A DNA stretch of 6,632 bases from Planctomycetota bacterium (GTDB lineage: Bacteria > Planctomycetota > B129-G9). Location: contig JAUWEX010000067.1 of assembly GCA_030607235.1 (NCBI GenBank), positions 1 to 6,632 of the forward strand, in the 5' to 3' direction. Numbering within the stretch: the first letter of the stretch is position 1; each line of letters begins with the position of its first letter. The notes under the pieces are model-generated. The model had not been told where the DNA came from. It saw only the letters and a list, made by a program, of their open reading frames with translations, and searched no databases. Made by a program: the position numbers and the translations under genes. Positions 1 through 6,160 of the stretch are shown piece by piece.

Positions 1-798
1 GGTCTCCGTGCCGTCTTCGGCGCGCCAACCGGCCACCCCGAAAGTTGCGGTGATGCGCGCGGTTAGCCCCGCGTGGTCGTAATAAAAATCGGCGATCGCG
101 TTGCGGATGCGCTCGGCCAGCAACACCGCGTCGTGCGTGCCGGTGTTGGGCATGACTATCGCGAACTCCTCGCCGCCGTAACGCGCCATCGTATCGACCT
201 TGCGGCACTGCGCCTTGAGGATGCGCGCGACCTCTTCGAGCACGTAGTCGCCGAACTGGTGGCCGTAAGTATCGTTGACGTTTTTGAAGTAGTCGAGGTC
301 GACCATCATGCACGAAAGCGACGTGCCGTAGCGCTCCGCCCGCACCTGCTCCTCTTCGAGCCGCTGGAAAAACAGTCGCCGGTTCGCCAGGCCCGTCAGC
401 GGGTCGGTTACCGCCATCTCCCGCAGTCGCTTGTTCGCCGCGAGGATGCGCTGCGATTTGCTGCGGAGTTTTTCTTCGAGTTGCCGTGTCTTGACAAGGC
501 GTTTGCTTTCCCAGACGCCGAAGGAGGCGCACGCCAGAAATGTCAGCAAGATCGTCGCCCCGACCTCAGGCCGCAACAGGTTGCCGGCGATTTCGGAAAG
601 GGTCTGCGTGCTCAAAAGTTCGGTGTTTATCGACTCCTCCGACCAGGCGTTCCCGAAGAGCAGCCTCGAGACCACCTTGACCAGCGCCTCGATGTTGTCC
701 TGCGCCGCGAAGAACGAGATGCAGATCAGCCCCAGCACCAGGCTCTTGACGATCGAGCCGGCCATGATGCCGGAATAGTTGCTGCGGGAAGTTGTCAC
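1..798 (-). CDS. Membrane-anchored GGDEF diguanylate cyclase (3' end beyond window)
   Basis: Predicted to make cyclic di-GMP from two GTP at the inner face of the cytoplasmic membrane. The frame is open from a GTG at 798-796 to the window edge, 266 codons. It shows a hydrophobic segment at about residues 13-33, a short presumably external loop at 34-77, a second membrane segment at about 78-96, a charged helical, probably coiled-coil linker at 97-128, and then a GGDEF domain from about 130. The domain start TDPLTGLANRR, the metal and substrate stretch DLDYFKNVNDTYGH (167-180) and the active loop GGEEF (208-212) are all intact, so the enzyme should be active. RKVD (199-202), five residues before the loop, is a product-inhibition I-site RxxD. 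The GTG start is chosen because GGAGGAA lies 5 nt upstream; the next Met (residue 12) lies inside the membrane-segment region without such a site. The external loop is too short for a known sensor domain, so the input signal is unknown. The C-terminal end of the GGDEF domain lies outside the window. Confidence 0.93.
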   Translation of the reverse strand, partial: MTTSRSNYSGIMAGSIVKSLVLGLICISFFAAQDNIEALVKVVSRLLFGNAWSEESINTELLSTQTLSEIAGNLLRPEVGATILLTFLACASFGVWESKRLVKTRQLEEKLRSKSQRILAANKRLREMAVTDPLTGLANRRLFFQRLEEEQVRAERYGTSLSCMMVDLDYFKNVNDTYGHQFGDYVLEEVARILKAQCRKVDTMARYGGEEFAIVMPNTGTHDAVLLAERIRNAIADFYYDHAGLTARITATFGVAGWRAEDGTET

Positions 799-803
799 CA
801 GGC

Positions 804-810
804 TTCCTCC
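804..810 (-). promoter_or_regulatory. Ribosome binding site of the GGDEF gene
   Basis: Read on the minus strand this is GGAGGAA followed by 5 nt and then GTG at 798. It is a near-perfect anti-16S match and is the reason for choosing the GTG start; no ATG occurs nearby upstream in this frame. Confidence 0.8.
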
Positions 811-950
811 GTGATTTTTTTGCCGTTTTGGTTTAACTTTAGTTTTAACTGAGTGTTGAGAAGTGAATTTGCGGATTTGGCATAATGATCTGCTTGCGCG
901 AATGCTCGCTCACTGTTTTATCAAGCAAGTGTTGTGCCGAAGGCCACCTC

Positions 951-987
951 TTGAGTTAACCACTTGACTTAAAAGATGTTATCTCAA
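951..987. repeat. Cluster of direct and inverted TTGAnTTAA-like elements
   Basis: TTGAGTTAA (951-959) and TTGACTTAA (964-972) differ at one base and start 13 bp apart. TTATCTCAA (979-987) is an inverted near-copy of the first. Seen as a pair, TTGAGTTAAC (951-960) and GTTATCTCAA (978-987) form an inverted repeat with 9 of 10 matches and a 17-nt spacer. The cluster lies about 150 bp upstream of the GGDEF start codon. It may be a regulator binding region; no regulator is identified. Confidence 0.4.
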
Positions 988-1027
988 AAAAGGCGGATTT
1001 GAGGGGAGTTTTTCCCAAAAATACGGG

Positions 1028-1058
1028 AAAAGCCGCGGTGTTTTGCGTTAACCGCGGC
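1028..1058 (-). terminator. Intrinsic terminator of the argS operon
   Basis: On the minus strand an 8-bp GC-rich stem GCCGCGGT / ACCGCGGC (1058-1051 pairing with 1039-1032) closes an 11-nt loop and is followed directly by TTTT (1031-1028). It lies 83 nt past the argS stop, so it fits the end of the four-gene transcript. The U-tract is short, being interrupted by CCC before a second T run. An additional hairpin, TTTTCCC/GGGAAAA (1010-1031), overlaps the tract and might help. Confidence 0.7.
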
Positions 1059-1141
1059 CTTGGTATGTTGTTGTGATTTTTCAGGCGGCTCGGATTCGCC
1101 CCCTGACGCCCATTTGCGAGCAAAAAAATGTCATACTACTG

Positions 1142-2881
1142 TCACATTTTTTCCATCGGCGAAATTCCCAGTATTTTCAGCCCCTTGCCGAGCACGCGCC
1201 TGACGCAGTCCACCATCAGAACCCGCGCCTTTGTCCGCGCCGGATTTGCTGGATCGACGACCTTGTGGCGCGAAATATCGGTGTAGTACTTGTTGAACGC
1301 ACCCGCCAGCGCGACGAGGTACGAGCACAGGACCGACGGCTCGCAGGCTTCCGCCGTCCGCAACAGTATTCGCGGCAGGTCCGCCGCGAGGCGCGCGATC
1401 GCGAACTCCTCGGGGTCGTCGAGCAGCGCGAAATCCACCTCGCGCTCGACTGCTCCGCCGTATTTTCCCAAAATGCTGCACAGCCGCGCGTGGGAATACT
1501 GGAGATACGGCCCCGACTCGCCCTTGAAATTCAGCACCGTCTCCCAGTCGAACACCACATCCTTGATGCGGCCGTTTTTCAGGTCCCCGAACACGATCGC
1601 GCCGATGCCGATTGCCTCAGCGGCCTGTTTTTTGTCGCCGGGGAAACCGTTGGGATAGTTCTCGTCGATCACCCTTTCCGCGCGCGCCACCGCATCGTCG
1701 ATGATGTCCTCGAGGATCACCTTGAAGCCCGAGCGCGTGCCCGCTTTGGCGCGAACCTGCACACCGTCCACCTCGCGCGTATCGAGGTAAAGCCCGTGCG
1801 CGACGTGTTCGAGGTTTTTCGCCCACCCGTGCCCCAATTTTTCCAGCGCCTCTATCAATTGGCGGAAGTACAGTTTCTGCTCGGCTCCCACCACGTAGAG
1901 CATCTTGTCGAAACCGAAATTCTCGTGCCGCCAGATCGCCGCGGCGATGTCGCGCGTGTGGTAGCCGGTCGCGCCGTCGCTCTTGCGCAGGATCACCGGC
2001 GGGATGTCCTCGTCGTCCATCTTGATGACGATCGCACCCTGGCTTTCGACTGCGACCCCGTCGGCTTGGGCCTTTCGGATGATCTCGTCGGTGAACCGGA
2101 AATAAAACGACTCACCGAGGTAGTGGTCGAACTCGATGCCGAGACGCAAGTAGACCCGCTTGAAGTCCTTGATGCTCAGATCGCAGAAAAGCCGCCACAA
2201 CTCGTGCGCCTCTTCGTCGCCGTCCTCCAGTTTCCTCAGCCACCCCCGCGCCGTCTCGCGTAGCGACTCGTCCTCGGCCATCCGCCGGTTGTAGTCCACG
2301 TACAACTGCGTCAGGTACTTCAGCGGCTCATGGTCGAGTGCCTCGCGATCGCCCTTTTCCTTGAACGCGGCGATGACCACGCCGAACTGCGTCCCCCAGT
2401 CGCCGAGGTGGTTGACGCTGACGACTTTGTAGCCAAGCGCGCGGAAAATGTTGTATAGCGCGTGCCCCAGCACCGTCGTGCGCAGGTGAAACACGCGGAA
2501 CTCCTTGGCGATGTTGGGCGAGGAATAGTCGATGACGACCGTCTTGCCGCGCCCGTGGTCGGTTGCGCCGAAATCCTTGCTGTCGTCGGAAATTTCGCTG
2601 AAGCACTGCCGCACGAAGGCGGTGCGGTTGACGAAGAAGTTCAGGTACGCGCCCTGCGTCTCGACGCGGACTATCAGTTCCGACGGGGCGATCTTTTCGG
2701 CGATTTCGGCGGCGATGGCGGCGGGATTTTTCCTCAGCCGCTTCGCCAGCGTAAAACACGGCAGCGCGTAATCGCCCATGTCCTCTTTGGGCGGCGTTAC
2801 CAGCAGCGCCTCGGCCTCGGCCGCTTCGATCAGGCCCGTATCGGCCACGGATTTTACTATTTCGCTGGTGAAATTGAGCAT
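1142..2881 (-). CDS. argS: Arginyl-tRNA synthetase with atypical HIGH motif
   Basis: Class I aminoacyl-tRNA synthetase that charges tRNA-Arg with arginine using ATP in the cytoplasm; 579 residues, a normal ArgS length. It has the N-terminal tRNA-recognition domain (about 1-110), the catalytic core opening with DYSSPNIAKEF, the conserved NHLGDWGTQFG, the VGAEQKLYFRQ stretch, and an all-alpha anticodon-binding domain ending GISPMEKM, like the usual ArgS C-terminus. Two signatures deviate. HxGH is replaced by RVFH (residues 129-132), and the KMSKS region reads AKAGTRSG (around 378-385); loss of KMSKS is common in ArgS, loss of HIGH is not. The ATG at 2881 is preferred because AGGAAG lies 8 nt upstream; a longer in-frame start at 2929 would add 16 residues overlapping the upstream gene without homology. 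The gene overlaps the PHP gene by 25 nt and is last in the operon. Confidence 0.96.
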   Translation of the reverse strand: MLNFTSEIVKSVADTGLIEAAEAEALLVTPPKEDMGDYALPCFTLAKRLRKNPAAIAAEIAEKIAPSELIVRVETQGAYLNFFVNRTAFVRQCFSEISDDSKDFGATDHGRGKTVVIDYSSPNIAKEFRVFHLRTTVLGHALYNIFRALGYKVVSVNHLGDWGTQFGVVIAAFKEKGDREALDHEPLKYLTQLYVDYNRRMAEDESLRETARGWLRKLEDGDEEAHELWRLFCDLSIKDFKRVYLRLGIEFDHYLGESFYFRFTDEIIRKAQADGVAVESQGAIVIKMDDEDIPPVILRKSDGATGYHTRDIAAAIWRHENFGFDKMLYVVGAEQKLYFRQLIEALEKLGHGWAKNLEHVAHGLYLDTREVDGVQVRAKAGTRSGFKVILEDIIDDAVARAERVIDENYPNGFPGDKKQAAEAIGIGAIVFGDLKNGRIKDVVFDWETVLNFKGESGPYLQYSHARLCSILGKYGGAVEREVDFALLDDPEEFAIARLAADLPRILLRTAEACEPSVLCSYLVALAGAFNKYYTDISRHKVVDPANPARTKARVLMVDCVRRVLGKGLKILGISPMEKM

Positions 2882-3708
2882 CGTTGCATCTTCCTGTTCT
2901 TGTAGTAGATAATCTCGTTTATCTCGCACCGCCGGACGATTTCCAGCGCCTTTTTCACGTGCGCCCCCAGCCCGTCCGCCTTAGGCGGATTGCCCTGCGC
3001 CGAGTGCGCGTCGCTGCACACCGAAATCCGGTCGCAGCCGGCCCGCACCAACTCCCGCAGAAACCGCTCGTCGGGATAAGTCGTGTTCGGCGGGTTGTTG
3101 AAGCCCGACGCGTTGATCTCCACCGCCGCGCCGCTCTTCACGACCGCCTCGGCGATCCGCGCGAAGCGCCGCTCGAAGCGCCCCGTTTCGATTCCGGCCA
3201 GAAACCGCGTCGCATAGCGGTGAACTATTCCGATGTGGCCGAGCACGTCGAACAGACCGCACTCCGCCAACTCCACGATGCGCTCGAGGTAGTCCTCGTA
3301 AACCGCCGTGGGATCGTTGCGCGCGAAGATAGCGGGCGTACCCTTTTTGGACGAGATGTCGCCGCCGAAATTTTCGAGATAGTGCACGCTGCCGATGACC
3401 ACATCGTAGTCCCGGCCTTCCAGCGCCTCGACGATGCGGTCCGTTATCGATTTCTGGTACGTGATCTCCACGCCGAACAGCAGCGTAAGTCGCTCGCCGT
3501 ATTTTTTTTCGGCCTCGTCGAACTCCGCCCGCGCGCTTTCGTAGTCGTAGCGCCCGTAAAACAGGTTGTCCGGGTGCAGTTCGAGGTGGTCGGTGATCGC
3601 CAGGTGCGTTAGCCCTATCTCCAGCGCTCGCTCGCAGTGCTCGGCCATCGGCGTGGTCGAGTCCGGCGACTGGCGGCTGTGTACGTGCAGGTCCGGGAAG
3701 GCCCCCAT
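2857..3708 (-). CDS. PHP-domain phosphoesterase, HisJ/histidinol-phosphatase-like
   Basis: A 283-residue PHP-superfamily metal-dependent phosphoesterase. Metal-site motifs appear in family order: DLHVH (H8, H10), TDH (D40, H41), GVE (E81), GSVH (H109), LGHI (H158), EINASG (about 197-202) and SDAH (D233, H235). This pattern, the length and the GSVH/SDAH spacing match the HisJ family, whose characterised members dephosphorylate histidinol phosphate in histidine synthesis. No other his gene is in the window, so the substrate is inferred; many HisJ-family proteins are untested. The ATG at 3708 is favoured because the PHP motif begins five residues later. Its first base overlaps the TGA stop of the GNAT gene (TGATG), which implies translational coupling, with a weak GGTGGG 8 nt upstream. 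A GTG just before it is an alternative start. The frame upstream of the ATG is open but lies over the GNAT gene. The 3' end overlaps argS by 25 nt. Confidence 0.88.
   Translation of the reverse strand: MGAFPDLHVHSRQSPDSTTPMAEHCERALEIGLTHLAITDHLELHPDNLFYGRYDYESARAEFDEAEKKYGERLTLLFGVEITYQKSITDRIVEALEGRDYDVVIGSVHYLENFGGDISSKKGTPAIFARNDPTAVYEDYLERIVELAECGLFDVLGHIGIVHRYATRFLAGIETGRFERRFARIAEAVVKSGAAVEINASGFNNPPNTTYPDERFLRELVRAGCDRISVCSDAHSAQGNPPKADGLGAHVKKALEIVRRCEINEIIYYKNRKMQRCSISPAK
2890..2895 (-). promoter_or_regulatory. Ribosome binding site of argS inside the PHP gene
   Basis: AGGAAG on the minus strand, 8 nt before the argS ATG at 2881 and inside the last codons of the PHP gene. It supports the 579-residue ArgS over the longer form starting at 2929. 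Confidence 0.7.
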
Positions 3709-4208
3709 CACCGTGGCCCACCATGTTGGCCGGAATTTTCGCCGAAGCGGCTCTCCACGATCGCTATGCACCGGTCGAAGCCGGACCTGAGCCAGAAATT
3801 TTCCAGCGCGGGATTTTGCTCCGCGGCGCTGGCGCGGCAGACCGTTACGCCGTTCTCCGCCAGCCATTTTCGCACCGCCTGCAACAGTTCCGTGCCGATG
3901 CCGCGGCGGCGGTAGTCGGCGTCGACGAAGAGATCCGACAGCCTGCCGAAGCGGGTGGCCTCGAATATCGGCGGGTTGTTGTCGATCAGCGCCATGCACA
4001 TTCCCACCGGCACTCCCCGCTCCTCGGCGAGCAGTACCAGCGCGTTTTTCGACTTCATGCACCTGCGCAGAAACTTCGCAAAGACCCTGGGCGCTTCCGG
4101 CGCGGGCCGGAACACCGGGTCGAGCGCGGCGTGGTAGTCCGCCAGGCGCGTCCACAGGTCTACAACGGCGGCTCTGTCCTTGCGGTTTGCTTTGCGGATT
4201 ATCGCCAT
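3708..4208 (-). CDS. GNAT-family N-acetyltransferase
   Basis: A 166-residue single-domain acetyltransferase predicted to transfer acetyl from acetyl-CoA to an amine. It starts MAIIRKANRKD, the usual first strand of the fold. The acetyl-CoA site is clear: LSDLFVDADYRRRGIG (90-105), where RRRGIG is the pyrophosphate-binding R/QxxGxG/A loop. This is followed by helix TELLQAVRKWL and the motif B region NPALENFWLRSGF (132-144). The segment YHAALDPVFR (25-34) resembles a GNAT subgroup with a H..LDP.F stretch after the first helix, but the acceptor substrate cannot be told. The start at 4208 lies 6 nt after the stop of the secreted-protein gene, with only a weak AAGAGA as binding site. The stop shares a base with the PHP start. 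The fold call is firm; any role in modifying a neighbouring product would be guesswork. Confidence 0.9.
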   Translation of the reverse strand: MAIIRKANRKDRAAVVDLWTRLADYHAALDPVFRPAPEAPRVFAKFLRRCMKSKNALVLLAEERGVPVGMCMALIDNNPPIFEATRFGRLSDLFVDADYRRRGIGTELLQAVRKWLAENGVTVCRASAAEQNPALENFWLRSGFDRCIAIVESRFGENSGQHGGPR

Positions 4209-4214
4209 GGCGCG

Positions 4215-5972
4215 CTATCTCTTGCCGACGACGGTGAATTCTTTTTTGACGACCGTTTCCTTGCCGGAATGGTCGTTGCGGGTCTTGACGACGATGACGT
4301 ACCTGCCCGGAGCGGTCAGGCGCGTCTCGAATTCGTCCTTTTCGCTGTTGCCCGAAATGCTGCCCAGGATCGCAGGCGAGCCGGTGCCTTCGAGCGGGTT
4401 TACGCTGACGGTGGTCGTCGTGCCGGTCGCGCGGGTTATTCGCACCCGCACCCGCAGGTCTTCGCCGACCTCGAGCGCGCCGTCGCCGTCACCCAGTTCA
4501 TACGGCCCCCAGATGTCGATCAGCGGCATGTCGGAACGGGTAAGCGACTTGAGGTCGAGCGCCTCCATGATTCGCGCGCGGTCTTCCAGCGTCCGCCACT
4601 TGCCCTCGTAGTCGACGAGTTTCGAGCCGACCTGCACGGTGGTCAGGAGTCGATAGACCCCGGCGGGCAGGCGCAGGATTTTTTCGCCGTCTTCCAGCGG
4701 CCATGTGGTTACACACAGCGCCACCGCGCCTTCTTTGCGGAACAGCGATACCGTGCCCGGGGCGGTTTTGGTCAGCGCCGCGACGACGCATATCTCGCCG
4801 CGCTCGATCTTGCAGGAACGCTTAACCGTTTCACCGTCGACGAGGTCGATCTCCCGCAGTTCATAGCGTTGCTGTGGGCTGACCCACTCGTCCACGACGA
4901 TGGCGCGGTATTTGCCCGCGATCAGGACCACGTCGACCGAACCCGAGGCCAGCGAGAGCGACTCGAACGGCGCGAAACCTTTGGTCTCCTCGCTGTAACC
5001 GTGCAGTTCGACGCGCACCCTGTTCGAGCCGAACATCTCGCAGTCTATCTTGAGCCGCGCGCACTTGAAATACGCGCTGATGGATTCCTTCGTTTCGTTG
5101 TCGATTTTCACCGGCTCGTCGTTGTCGATTTTCACCGGCTCGAAAGTCTGCGAGGTCGGCGGAATGATTGCCTTGGTGTCGGCGGTGATGTCGATGGAAT
5201 AGCGCGCGGGCTGGAGCCGCAGTGTCATCGGCCTGCCGTCGAAGGCGCAGGTGTATTGCGGCGCGGGGTTGCGGCCGCCCTGCCGTGCGGCGTAGATGGT
5301 GATGCGCGCCGGTACCGGCCCGCGGAAATCCTTGGCCTCCACCACCAGCGAGCCGTGTTCGATGGTCGGTTCGTACTGCCGGACCTCCTTGTCGGCGAGG
5401 TCCATGTCTTCGTAGAGGTTCGGACAGCCGATTATGTCTTTGGGGATGTACGAAATCCGGTATTTGCCCGGCGCCAGCAGCAGCGTCGCCTTGCCCGAGG
5501 CGGTGTTGACGCTGCGCGGCAGCGATTTCCAGATTAAACCACCCTGCTCGCCGAAGCCCACGGGGCGCATCACCGAAATGCACGCCTCGACCGGGCCGCC
5601 CCTGTTGTCTTTGGCGAGGAAATTGACTGTGGCCTGCCCGAAGACCGGCTTCCAATCCTGCCGTTCGCCCGCCGCGATGTCGATCGCCACGCGTGACTTG
5701 ACCTGCGGCTCGAGTTCGACGCTGGTCGTGATTATCGCGTTGTACTCACCGGCCGGGAGTTCGATTTCGATTTTCCCGTTGACCAGTGGCTGTTTGGAGA
5801 CGGGTATGAGTTTGTCGTCGTATTTCCGGAATATCTCGACGAAGCCCTGCACGGCGCGTCCGTCGGAATACGTGGCGTGGACGGAAAAAGCGCCCGTGTT
5901 TTGCGCGCCAAGCCCCGCCGAAGCCGCAAACATCGCGAAAAGCGTCAGCAACAGAATCGTTTTTGCGTTCAT
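4215..5972 (-). CDS. Secreted protein of tandem beta-sandwich-like repeats
   Basis: A 585-residue protein I do not recognise as a named family. The N-terminus MNAKTILLLTLFAMFAASAG with LGA-Q is a Sec signal peptide, probably cut after about residue 23; no lipobox cysteine. The rest looks like five or six domains of about 85-115 residues. Most open with a strand like VxAxDxxGxPVxAxIxV (27, 114, 207, 305, 392) and close with L-x-aG-x-Y-x-I: ELPAGEYNAI (71), LLAPGKYRIS (165), RLQPARYSID (252), LIAGKYRAI (350), RLPAGVYRLL (434) and RLTAPGRYVIV (551). This is the pattern of carboxypeptidase-regulatory/PEGA-like and Ig-like folds, so an extracytoplasmic binding or structural role is likely; no catalytic motif is visible. 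Residues 278-293 are a perfect-looking 8-residue tandem duplication. The start has GAGGG 7 nt upstream. First gene of the operon, divergent from gap. Confidence 0.85.
   Translation of the reverse strand: MNAKTILLLTLFAMFAASAGLGAQNTGAFSVHATYSDGRAVQGFVEIFRKYDDKLIPVSKQPLVNGKIEIELPAGEYNAIITTSVELEPQVKSRVAIDIAAGERQDWKPVFGQATVNFLAKDNRGGPVEACISVMRPVGFGEQGGLIWKSLPRSVNTASGKATLLLAPGKYRISYIPKDIIGCPNLYEDMDLADKEVRQYEPTIEHGSLVVEAKDFRGPVPARITIYAARQGGRNPAPQYTCAFDGRPMTLRLQPARYSIDITADTKAIIPPTSQTFEPVKIDNDEPVKIDNETKESISAYFKCARLKIDCEMFGSNRVRVELHGYSEETKGFAPFESLSLASGSVDVVLIAGKYRAIVVDEWVSPQQRYELREIDLVDGETVKRSCKIERGEICVVAALTKTAPGTVSLFRKEGAVALCVTTWPLEDGEKILRLPAGVYRLLTTVQVGSKLVDYEGKWRTLEDRARIMEALDLKSLTRSDMPLIDIWGPYELGDGDGALEVGEDLRVRVRITRATGTTTTVSVNPLEGTGSPAILGSISGNSEKDEFETRLTAPGRYVIVVKTRNDHSGKETVVKKEFTVVGKR
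5097..5144. repeat. 24-bp tandem duplication inside the secreted-protein gene
   Basis: Two adjacent 24-bp units (5097-5120 and 5121-5144) agree at 22 of 24 positions, the differences being the last two bases. They encode EPVKIDND and EPVKIDNE, residues 278-293 of the secreted protein. The near identity at DNA level points to a recent in-frame duplication, lying between two repeat domains where a linker would tolerate length change. Confidence 0.9.
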
Positions 5973-6000
5973 ATAATATCCCTCACAACTGTATCGGCGC

Positions 6001-6009
6001 AGTATAACA
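6001..6009 (-). promoter_or_regulatory. Extended -10 promoter of the four-gene operon
   Basis: On the minus strand TGTTATACT gives a TATACT -10 (6006-6001) with the TG of an extended -10 one base upstream. The -35 position 17 nt further up reads ATGCGC and is poor, which extended -10 promoters tolerate. The predicted start near 5994 would leave a leader of about 20 nt with GAGGG at 5984-5980. Confidence 0.55.
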
Positions 6010-6054
6010 TGTTACGCCCCGACGCGCATCGAAAATATTGTCGACCGGTTATGC

Positions 6055-6082
6055 TTGACCATTGGTCTTTGCGGATTATAAT
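6055..6082 (+). promoter_or_regulatory. Sigma70-type promoter of gap
   Basis: TTGACC (6055-6060), a 16-nt spacer, then a consensus TATAAT (6077-6082). Transcription should begin near 6089, giving a leader of about 72 nt before the gap ATG. An 11-bp dyad, GACCA-T-TGGTC (6057-6067), overlaps the -35 element and could be an operator. Confidence 0.85.
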
Positions 6083-6122
6083 GCCGTGATGTCGAGGGGA
6101 AAAATGGCGGGCTTTTTCAACC

Positions 6123-6138
6123 ATGCAGGTTCCTGCAT
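6123..6138 (+). promoter_or_regulatory. Inverted repeat in the gap leader
   Basis: ATGCAGG-TT-CCTGCAT, 7-bp perfect arms around two bases, sits in the predicted 5' leader 9 nt before the gap ribosome binding site. In RNA it can fold as a 6-bp stem with a GUUC-like tetraloop. It could be an mRNA-stabilising hairpin or a repressor site; there is no run of T after it, so it is not a terminator. Confidence 0.5.
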
Positions 6139-6146
6139 CGCAAAAC

Positions 6147-6153
6147 AAAGGAG
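6147..6153 (+). promoter_or_regulatory. Ribosome binding site of gap
   Basis: AAAGGAG, 7 nt before the ATG at 6161. It decides the start against an in-frame ATG at 6089, from which the frame stays open into gap. Confidence 0.8.
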
Positions 6154-6160
6154 TTTGGGC

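Larger units (their letters stand above)
811..1141. other. Intergenic region between argS and the GGDEF gene
   Basis: About 330 bases with no convincing gene. The argS-proximal half holds the terminator hairpin at 1032-1058 and smaller inverted repeats (1010-1031; 1123-1152, which overlaps the argS stop). The GGDEF-proximal half is AT-rich and should hold that gene's promoter, but I found no clear -35/-10 pair on the minus strand. It contains TTGAGTTAA at 951-959, TTGACTTAA at 964-972, an inverted TTATCTCAA at 979-987, and two GTTT(T)AACT copies at 831-838 and 842-850. Confidence 0.6.

Noticed and set aside
73..852. A 259-codon plus-strand open frame opposite the GGDEF gene
   Set aside because: The minus strand holds an intact GGDEF domain with active and inhibitory sites; the plus frame has no recognisable features.
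951..987. Transposon or insertion-sequence ends
   Set aside because: The inverted repeat encloses only 17 nt, and no transposase remnant or target duplication is present.
1073..2263. A 396-codon plus-strand open frame opposite argS
   Set aside because: It lies antisense to a clear ArgS, its composition is that of a reverse-complement frame, and no motif was seen.
2882..2929. A 16-residue N-terminal extension of ArgS from an ATG at 2929
   Set aside because: The ATG at 2881 has a good ribosome binding site, and the family's N-terminal domain begins there. The extension lies in the coding region of the PHP gene.
3709..4155. N-terminal extension of the PHP protein to an upstream ATG at 4155
   Set aside because: The extra 149 residues overlap the GNAT gene in another frame and look like shadow sequence; the PHP motif starts five residues after the ATG at 3708.
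3723..5537. A 604-codon plus-strand open frame opposite the secreted-protein and GNAT genes
   Set aside because: It is longer than the real genes, but its product is Arg/His/Asp/Val-rich low-complexity sequence with no fold motif. It has no ribosome binding site and is the complement of GC-rich codons in two well-supported genes. It is a shadow frame.
6099..6118. GAAAAA/TTTTTC hairpin in the gap leader as a possible attenuator
   Set aside because: It is a six-bp, almost all A-U stem with an 8-nt loop, too weak to terminate, and no competing structure or leader peptide is evident.
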